Shown here piece by piece: positions 58,167-64,000 of a stretch of 64,000 nucleotides of DNA. Source of the stretch: JBKECY01 sp047975025 (GTDB lineage Bacteria; Bacillota; Clostridia; Lachnospirales; Lachnospiraceae); assembly GCA_047975025.1 (NCBI GenBank), contig JBKECY010000006.1, positions 27,445 to 91,444 of the forward strand. The letters are read 5' to 3'. The notes under the pieces were generated by a model, which did not search any database, had not been told where the DNA came from, and saw only the letters and a list, made by a program, of their open reading frames with translations. Position 1 is the first letter of the stretch; each line of letters opens with the position of its first letter. The position numbers and the translations under genes were made by a program.

Positions 58167-59552
58167 TTAATAGACTATGATCGGGTCTCCGATCTTGATA
58201 TTATCAAAAATAGTTTTTGCCGCAAGCAGCGGTGTGTTCACACATCCATGCGACCCTGCGGTCTTGTAGATCTCGCCGCCGAATTCCGTCCTCCAGTCAG
58301 CATCGTGGATTCCTACGTCACCATTGAACGGCATCCAGTAGGTCACCTCTGACGCATAGTCCTCACCACGAAGTATGGAAGGTGATTTATGTGCGTCCAG
58401 CGCGTAGACGCCTGTAGGTGTATCATGCTGTCCATCTGCATTTCCGGTAACGACCGGTGTATCCACCAGCAGTTTACCATCCTTGTAAAAGTACATCCTC
58501 TGCGCCTGCAAATCAATCTCTACATAGGTAGTACCAATATCATTCGCCTTGCGGCTGTTCGCTGCGTATGTATAACTTGGACTGCGTACCCCTGTACGTC
58601 CTTCTCTGATGGCCGCCAGAAGTTCTGTTACTTCTGTATCTTCATCCAGAACCCAGCCATAGTCACCGCCCTTGATGGAAATCTTCTTCTTGGAGGTCGT
58701 CAGGAAATCGTGCGGACCGCCGAATGTATCATACTTGACTGCCAGCGTCTTGACAAATTCTGCCACTAAGGTCTCGTTAATATAATATTTGCCTTCCGTA
58801 TTCTTCCAGATCCAAGTCTTGACAAGCGCTCCATCCACAGTTTCCGTACGATCATCAAAGTCAATTTCAATATTTGTTGCCAGATACGTGGTCAGCTGAG
58901 CAAGTTCTTCTGCCAGCTGTGCATCATCCTGCAGTACCTGCGGCTCGAGATAACAGGCATGCTCTGACAGATTCACCTCTGTCTTACCCACTTGTACCGC
59001 CTCTTCCACAGCCGCATGTACTTTAGCCTCATCCAGCGCATTGCCCTCAGTCTCCGGAACAATCGAAAAACCATCCGAATCTTCCTTGATGTAGGCATCC
59101 TCCGGAGCCACCATATCCTGCAAAGCTCCCAAAGCAGCCACCGCAGAACTTAGTTTTTCCGAATCATAGCCCGTCACATTAATCACATCATAGACATATG
59201 CCTGGGTCTGCTTGAGCGGCCACAGCCACTGATTCTGCGCTCTGAGCAACGTCTGCGTCTGCGTCGAATCCTCACGATAATAGCCCAGTGCCTCCGCCTT
59301 GATTCTCTCGATGCTGCCATCCCTCTCAACCACACTCAATGTATAGGTCGCCACCTCATCGGTCAGCTCCTGTTCCACCTCATCGATGGTCAGCAGCGAA
59401 GCCTGCATCCCGTTGACGACAGTTCCCCGAAAAAAATGTGTGCTGAAATATTTCACACCGGCACCATAGATACCTGCGATCAGCAGCAGCAACAGTACGA
59501 GCGGTATGATAATCTTAAGTTTCCCTCCCCGTTTATTGCCTCTTTCTGCCAT
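58167..59552 (-). CDS. L,D-transpeptidase with peptidoglycan-binding-like domains
   Basis: A 461-residue membrane-anchored enzyme that makes 3-3 peptidoglycan crosslinks or attaches groups to the wall. One N-terminal helix (IIIPLVLLLLLIAGIYGAGV) leads to two PG4/VanW-type repeats. The C-terminal YkuD domain has IDLQAQRMYFYKDGKLLVDT, GNADGQHDTPTGVYAL, VGIHDADWRTEFGG and the catalytic SHGCVN. The ATG at 59552 is preferred to a TTG two codons earlier. It lies 67 bp upstream of ddl. Confidence 0.93.
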   Translation of the reverse strand: MAERGNKRGGKLKIIIPLVLLLLLIAGIYGAGVKYFSTHFFRGTVVNGMQASLLTIDEVEQELTDEVATYTLSVVERDGSIERIKAEALGYYREDSTQTQTLLRAQNQWLWPLKQTQAYVYDVINVTGYDSEKLSSAVAALGALQDMVAPEDAYIKEDSDGFSIVPETEGNALDEAKVHAAVEEAVQVGKTEVNLSEHACYLEPQVLQDDAQLAEELAQLTTYLATNIEIDFDDRTETVDGALVKTWIWKNTEGKYYINETLVAEFVKTLAVKYDTFGGPHDFLTTSKKKISIKGGDYGWVLDEDTEVTELLAAIREGRTGVRSPSYTYAANSRKANDIGTTYVEIDLQAQRMYFYKDGKLLVDTPVVTGNADGQHDTPTGVYALDAHKSPSILRGEDYASEVTYWMPFNGDVGIHDADWRTEFGGEIYKTAGSHGCVNTPLLAAKTIFDNIKIGDPIIVY

Positions 59553-59622
59553 ATACAACCCTTATCTCACCATAGAAATTAAAGTCAAACTTCTACCAGT
59601 GCACTTGCTCTGCCAGGCTCCC

Positions 59623-60900
59623 CTACGCCAGCAGCTTATCAATACTTACCAGTTTAACACTTAGGATAAAGATTTCGGCCGCCTGTAAAAGCTCCTCCAT
59701 CGTCGGTACCGTCGGTGCAATGCGGATATTCGAATCTTTAGGGTCCTGTCCGTACGGATAGGTAGCTCCGGCGCCGGTCATGATCACACCGGCTTCCTTC
59801 GTCTTCTGCACGATTTGTCCGGCACAGCCGTCCAGTGCATCAAAAGAAATAAAATAGCCTCCGTTCGGTTTGATCCAGCTTCCGATCTCCAGCCCGCCCA
59901 ACTCTTTTTCCAAAAGTGCAATGACTGCCTCGAATTTCGGACGCATAATCTCCGCATGTTTCTTCATATGTGCTGCGATGCCTGCGCCGTCTTTGAAAAA
60001 TTTGACATGTCTTAGCTGATTCACTTTGTCATGTCCTATCGTCTGAATCGTCAGAAGCTTCTTGTAATCGTCCAGATTGGCTTTCGATGATGCAATGGCT
60101 GCAATTCCGGCTCCGGTAAAGCTTACTTTAGAAGTTGAGAAGAAGACAAATGCCATATCCGGATTCCCGGCTTTCTCACACTCCTCGAGAATATTGAGCA
60201 ACTGATCCTGCTCTTCATACAGGTGATGTACACAATATGCATTGTCCCAGAAGATTCTAAAATCAGCAGCCGCCGGCTTTAAAGCCGCCATTCTTCTGAC
60301 TGTTTCATCAGAATATGTGATGCCCTGCGGATTCGAATACTTCGGCACACACCAGATGCCCTTGATGGAAGCATCCTCAGCCACCAGCTTTTCCACCTGA
60401 TCCATATCCGGTCCTGTCGAAAGCATCGGAACGGTAATCATCTCGATATCGAAAAACTCCGTTACCCCGAAATGTCTGTCATACCCGGGCACCGGACAGA
60501 GGAACTTCACTTTGTCAAGCTTACACCAGGGAGTTTCTCCCAGATAGCCCTTCGTCATACCGCGCGATACCGTATCAAACATTATATTCAGACTGGAATT
60601 CCCCATAACGATGACATTCTCGGCTTTCACCTCTGCCATCTCAGCCATGAGCTGTTTCGCCTCCGGTATCCCATCCAGGATTCCGTAATTGCGGCAATCA
60701 ACCCCTGCTGCCGAATTCACTACACTGTTCTCATCTAATACACTCAGCATCCCCTGTGCCAGATCCAGCTGTGCTGAAGCCGGTTTCCCTCTGGACATAT
60801 CCAAAGACAATCCTTGAGATTGTATATCCTGGTACTGTGCCTCTAGCTCGATTTTTAGCTTTGTTAACTCATCTTTTGACAACTGGTGGTATGCTTTCAT
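59623..60900 (-). CDS. class I/II aminotransferase
   Basis: A 425-residue PLP enzyme. It begins with the motif GLSLDMSRGKPASAQLDLAQ, then DCRNYGILDGIPEAKQLMAE, VPKYSNPQGITYSDETVRRM, FRIFWDNAYCVHHLYEE, PLP-Lys in FVFFSTSKVSFTGAGIAAIA, and SNIRIAPTVPTMEELLQAAE. It resembles the subgroup of aspartate-type aminotransferases found in Gram-positive bacteria. The promoter is a perfect consensus (60935-60963). The amino acid specificity is not certain. Confidence 0.9.
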   Translation of the reverse strand: MKAYHQLSKDELTKLKIELEAQYQDIQSQGLSLDMSRGKPASAQLDLAQGMLSVLDENSVVNSAAGVDCRNYGILDGIPEAKQLMAEMAEVKAENVIVMGNSSLNIMFDTVSRGMTKGYLGETPWCKLDKVKFLCPVPGYDRHFGVTEFFDIEMITVPMLSTGPDMDQVEKLVAEDASIKGIWCVPKYSNPQGITYSDETVRRMAALKPAAADFRIFWDNAYCVHHLYEEQDQLLNILEECEKAGNPDMAFVFFSTSKVSFTGAGIAAIASSKANLDDYKKLLTIQTIGHDKVNQLRHVKFFKDGAGIAAHMKKHAEIMRPKFEAVIALLEKELGGLEIGSWIKPNGGYFISFDALDGCAGQIVQKTKEAGVIMTGAGATYPYGQDPKDSNIRIAPTVPTMEELLQAAEIFILSVKLVSIDKLLA

Positions 60901-60934
60901 AACAATCTCCTCTCACTCAAAACCATTTTATATT

Positions 60935-60963
60935 ATTATAGTATGCTTAGTACTCCTTGTCAA
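60935..60963 (-). promoter_or_regulatory. promoter of the aminotransferase gene
   Basis: A perfect consensus on the minus strand: TTGACA (60963-60958), a 17 bp spacer, and TATAAT (60940-60935). Confidence 0.88.
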
Positions 60964-61084
60964 AGATTCTTGTGGAAAATTCCTCACCAAATTCTCGGTA
61001 AAATAAAGCTTTTTTACATCATTTTGCACTGCGCATCCAGATTGGATTTTTCAAAAATCTGTGTTGCTTTTTTTCAAATTATGG

Positions 61085-61090
61085 TATAAT
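61085..61090 (+). promoter_or_regulatory. extended -10 of the methyltransferase gene
   Basis: TGGTATAAT, an extended -10 (hexamer 61085-61090), about 40 bp before the ATG. The -35 is weak. Confidence 0.55.
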
Positions 61091-61125
61091 TCGGAGTATG
61101 TGTTTTCAAGAAAGGATACTATGTC

Positions 61126-61983
61126 ATGTGGATTGCCGATGAATGGAAAGATTATGAGATTCTGGATACCTCCGGAGGAGAAAAATTAGAGCGCTGGGGC
61201 GACTATATACTCGTACGTCCTGACCCTCAGATTATATGGGATACTCCCAAAAGCCGAACGGAATGGAATCGCCCGAACGGCCACTACCACCGCAGCAAGC
61301 AGGGCGGCGGCGAGTGGGAATTTCGCGACCTTCCCCATCAGTGGGCGCTGACTTACAAGCATCTGTCATTTCAGATCAAGCCTTTTAGCTTTAAGCATAC
61401 CGGCATCTTCCCGGAGCAGGCTGCGAACTGGGACTGGATGCACCGGAAGATCAAGCAGGCGAACCGCCCTATACGGGTGCTCAACCTGTTCGCCTATACC
61501 GGCGGTGCCACACTGGCGGCTGCGGCAGCCGGTGCTCACGTAACACATGTGGACGCTTCCAAGGGAATGGTGACCTGGGCCAAGGAAAACGCCGCCTGCT
61601 CCGGACTTTCAGAGGCGCCTGTCCGCTGGCTGGTCGATGACTGCCAGAAATTCGTGGAGCGGGAAATCCGGCGCGGTAATCAATATGATGCCATCATTAT
61701 GGACCCGCCTTCGTACGGCCGCGGTCCCAAGGGGGAGATCTGGAAGATCGAAGATGCTATCTTCCCGCTTCTGCACCTTTGCGAAAAGCTGCTTACACCG
61801 CAGCCACTCTTCTTCCTGGTCAATTCCTATACAACGGGACTGGCTCCTTCTGTTCTGACCTACATGCTCAGTGTCGTGCTGCGCTCCTACCGGGGAACTG
61901 TGAAAGCACAGGAATTAGGCCTGCCTGTGACGGAAAGCGGACTGGTGCTGCCTTGTGGGGCATCGGGACGATGGGAAGCATAG
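61126..61983 (+). CDS. class I SAM-dependent methyltransferase (RlmI/RlmK-like)
   Basis: A 285-residue methyltransferase. SAM-binding LNLFAYTGGATLAAAAAGAH, VTHVDASKGMVTWAKENA, active-site IIMDPPSYGRGPKGEIWKIE, and C-terminal LVNSYTTGLAPSVLTYML. It lacks a PUA domain, so it corresponds to the short RlmI/YccW-type rRNA methyltransferases. The likely target is rRNA, but this is not certain. AAGAAAGGA lies 9 bp before the ATG. A strong stem-loop (61999-62040) follows. Confidence 0.9.
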   Translation: MWIADEWKDYEILDTSGGEKLERWGDYILVRPDPQIIWDTPKSRTEWNRPNGHYHRSKQGGGEWEFRDLPHQWALTYKHLSFQIKPFSFKHTGIFPEQAANWDWMHRKIKQANRPIRVLNLFAYTGGATLAAAAAGAHVTHVDASKGMVTWAKENAACSGLSEAPVRWLVDDCQKFVEREIRRGNQYDAIIMDPPSYGRGPKGEIWKIEDAIFPLLHLCEKLLTPQPLFFLVNSYTTGLAPSVLTYMLSVVLRSYRGTVKAQELGLPVTESGLVLPCGASGRWEA

Positions 61984-61998
61984 TGAAGCCCTCATATA

Positions 61999-62040
61999 AC
62001 AAAGGAGAATGCCGGGAAACATCCTGGCATTCTCCTTTGT
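61999..62040. terminator. bidirectional terminator between convergent genes
   Basis: A 15 bp perfect stem (ACAAAGGAGAATGCC with its complement, 61999-62013/62026-62040) closes a 12-base loop. Confidence 0.85.
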
Positions 62041-62099
62041 TAGTCTTTGCGTTGTTTATAGCCCTGTTTTCAATCTCACTTGAGCAGAAGCTGCATATC

Positions 62100-64000
62100 T
62101 CATTTCTCTTTCTTCTTTCTGCGCCAAAACAGTACATAGAACACACCGAACCCGGCGCAGACAAACATGCCTATTATACTAAAGATGTCTGCAGCATCAG
62201 CTGTTCGTACGGTATCACGTAAAGCACCATTTCCCGCAGCCGCCTTATCTGCGCTGCCGGTGGGCTTTGAAGACTGCCCGGTTATTATTGTCACCAACGG
62301 GTCCGTTGGTTCCGGTGGGCTAATCGTTACCGGTGGGTCAGAAGGTTCCGGTGGCGTTGCAGGCTCCGGTGAAGCTGTCGGTCCCGGTGAAGCTATCGGC
62401 TCGGGCGGAGCTATCGGCTCCGGCGGAGTTGTCGTCACTGTTTCGGTCGGGCTCACTGTTTCGGTCGGGCTCACCGTTTCGGTCGGACTCACTGTTGGTG
62501 TTGAAGTCGCCGCCGCATCCTTCCAGAAGTAAAGCAGGTACTTATAAGGAACTAAAGCATTTGCACTGTCCAGCTCACAATACACATTCGTATTGTTCAG
62601 GAAATCCGCATCCATTGTCAGAATAAGACTTGAACTGGTGGCAGCGTTGTAGATAAAGCCATCGGCTGGTGTCTGGCCGGGTGTATTGCTAATCGTGTAG
62701 TGCCAGTCCGTCAAGTCCAGACTGCTGGGCGGTGCAATCTCTACCTGGTCGTACTGCAAAGTGCCTCCCGCTCGTGTGATTGGAAGTTCGCTCTCCGGGA
62801 GAGTAACTACATCCGTACCGTTTAAATCGAATGGAATCGCCGTTGTACCCGTCCCTGCCACATCCATAAGCAGGGTATCGTAAAACAGTGTTATAGGTGC
62901 GTTGTCCGGGTCTGCGAGATGGTCAGTAAAGTCAAGCCCTCGTGCATAAACATTGTACTCTGTAAATATATTTCTGATATCTATGTACGTATACAAAGTC
63001 TCGGAGTCTGTGTCCAATATGTTAGAATACGTCACTTTAAGCCAATAGCGTCCGTTCTTGTCTATTACAATATCCTGGGTTCCTGTCTTCGCATAGTTTA
63101 TATTGTCTGCTTGTTTGTCCAGGCTTATAGAGCCTGTATTCGCTGTGCCAGCAGCTGTGAAAAGTGTCTGGAAGTTTGTATCATCCACTAGATCCGTAGG
63201 TGACTCCACACTTTCCCTGAACCATTCCACCGTTGCGGTGTCTTTCGCTGGTAAAATAGATGTTTTTCCAGCTACATCCAGATATACATCACCTATCACG
63301 CGCTGCTCTGTATCCGGTGTGGCACTAAAACTACTGCCTATGATTACAGTTTCTTGCAGATTATTATTATCATCAGCTTGTATGGCCTCCTGTATTTTAC
63401 TGCCGATGCCGACATTTATCTTGGAGCCAAGGAACGTATATTTCTCACCTGGCGGCAGCCAGAGTCCTGCTTGCGCGTTGTAGTCGGTCGCGCCACTGTT
63501 ATATAGCGGAACGCTGGGGACACTCTCAAAGCGCGGCACTGTACTAAATATGGGATCGGCAAAAACCGGTGCAAAAAGTGTGTGACCCCATGTTGTTGCC
63601 AGATAGTCATAAGCGACAGTGCCACTGTCAACTGTGACTGCTACGTCGGCCTCTTCCAGCGGCACCAGTGCTGGCGAATTGCGCCCATCCACCACTTTTA
63701 CCGGTACATAGTACACAGCGTCACCGTTGTTATTGATTGGTTGAGGATTAGGGGTACTTATGGTGTCGTCTACGGCTAACGGAATTACGCTGCCGCTGGA
63801 AATATTGATGTAGCTGCCGGCAAGCGTATTCGCTCTGACGGAGCCAATCCCGATCCCTGTGTCCTTTCTTGCCTGTGCGAACACCATGCCACTGCTAATA
63901 TCTATCTGTACAAGGCTGTCCTGGTTCGTCTCTCCGGTGCCTATGGCAGCGGCATCAGCACTGCCGCCTACAGCTACAATCCGCGGATTATCTCCAAGAT
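62100..64000 (-). CDS. secreted surface protein with Pro/Thr repeats, N-terminus outside window
   Basis: The frame is open from the right edge to 62100; an internal ATG at 63887 is not the start, since the frame continues as LGDNPRIVAVGGSADAAA upstream. It is at least 633 residues. The body is beta-rich with Ig- or filamentous-adhesin-like stretches (GSVRANTLAGSYINISSGSV, VDVAGKTSILPAKDTATV-like segments). A stalk follows with TETVSP repeats and a Pro/Glu-rich part. The C-terminus is VRTADAADIFSIIGMFVCAG, a helix and RRKKKEK. VRTAD stands where a sorting motif would be, but lacks the Gly, so sortase anchoring is unsure. It may be held by the helix. Confidence 0.8.
   Translation of the reverse strand, partial: LGDNPRIVAVGGSADAAAIGTGETNQDSLVQIDISSGMVFAQARKDTGIGIGSVRANTLAGSYINISSGSVIPLAVDDTISTPNPQPINNNGDAVYYVPVKVVDGRNSPALVPLEEADVAVTVDSGTVAYDYLATTWGHTLFAPVFADPIFSTVPRFESVPSVPLYNSGATDYNAQAGLWLPPGEKYTFLGSKINVGIGSKIQEAIQADDNNNLQETVIIGSSFSATPDTEQRVIGDVYLDVAGKTSILPAKDTATVEWFRESVESPTDLVDDTNFQTLFTAAGTANTGSISLDKQADNINYAKTGTQDIVIDKNGRYWLKVTYSNILDTDSETLYTYIDIRNIFTEYNVYARGLDFTDHLADPDNAPITLFYDTLLMDVAGTGTTAIPFDLNGTDVVTLPESELPITRAGGTLQYDQVEIAPPSSLDLTDWHYTISNTPGQTPADGFIYNAATSSSLILTMDADFLNNTNVYCELDSANALVPYKYLLYFWKDAAATSTPTVSPTETVSPTETVSPTETVTTTPPEPIAPPEPIASPGPTASPEPATPPEPSDPPVTISPPEPTDPLVTIITGQSSKPTGSADKAAAGNGALRDTVRTADAADIFSIIGMFVCAGFGVFYVLFWRRKKKEK
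62436..62489 (-). repeat. 18-bp coding tandem repeat (TETVSP units)
   Basis: Three units of 18 bp (ACTGTTTCGGTCGGGCTC on the forward strand, at 62436, 62454 and 62472) encode the stalk. The first two are identical. Confidence 0.85.

Overview
The window looks like chromosomal DNA of an anaerobic, low-to-moderate G+C Gram-positive bacterium of the Clostridia, most probably a Lachnospiraceae relative. The reasons are a long SRP RNA with an Alu-type 5' domain, spoVG, a glgC/glgD pair, a DnaD-domain/DnaC-like helicase-loader pair beside murC and a long PRPP synthetase, oxygen-sensitive enzymes (radical SAM activase, ferredoxin and flavoprotein modules), lipoproteins with Gram-positive lipoboxes, surface proteins with Thr/Pro stalks, and strong AAGGAGG ribosome binding sites. 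Most promoters fit TTGACA-17 bp-TATAAT. This placement comes from gene content only; no database search was possible.

Layout. 1-3.7 kb: a BMP-family lipoprotein cut by the left edge, SRP RNA, a DMT exporter, tadA and an NrdG-type activase. 3.8-8.4 kb: an operon of a NitT/TauT-type ABC importer, a two-cluster ferredoxin and an AprA-like flavoprotein. 8.6-12.7 kb: a corrinoid uptake and salvage operon (cobU, a CobU-like protein, a BtuFCD-like transporter) behind a cobalamin riboswitch with its terminator. 13.5-26 kb: fifteen co-oriented, tightly spaced genes running leftward from 25.9 kb. They are two ABC ATPases, two permeases, a binding protein, a cytidylate-kinase-like protein, an ornithine-cyclodeaminase-like protein, an AraC regulator and the urease genes ureABCEFGD. 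Divergent from them is an amidohydrolase, followed by a second AraC regulator. 28.8-31.2 kb: gap, a surface protein and tRNA-Pro. 31.3-35.9 kb: hypA, a large iron-sulfur flavoprotein and hypB, divergent from a GntR regulator. 36-49 kb: mostly housekeeping genes (3D-domain cell-wall protein, spoVG, glgD-glgC, murC, dnaD/dnaC-like, prs, an SbcCD-like pair). 49-60 kb: an ECF sigma factor with a beta-propeller membrane protein, a ddl-murF-unknown-aminopeptidase operon, an L,D-transpeptidase and an aminotransferase. 61-64 kb: a methyltransferase and a second surface protein cut by the right edge.

How the genes may work together. The least conventional region is 13.7-28.7 kb. Transporter, cyclodeaminase-like enzyme, regulator and urease appear to be one transcript, and the divergent amidohydrolase carries a related leader terminator. 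This fits uptake and breakdown of a nitrogen compound that ends in urea, but the substrate is unknown. Two details are odd: one of the two ABC ATPases has lost its catalytic Glu (Gln) and H-loop His (Asn), and UreG has an in-frame deletion of the region holding the Cys-Pro-His nickel motif. A hypAB operon with no hydrogenase nearby lies 6 kb beyond the amidohydrolase and its AraC neighbour, and its regulator has two matching operators. Other points of interest are a DnaA-box cluster in front of the helicase-loader genes and a duplicated cell-wall-sorting remnant fused to the 3' end of gap.
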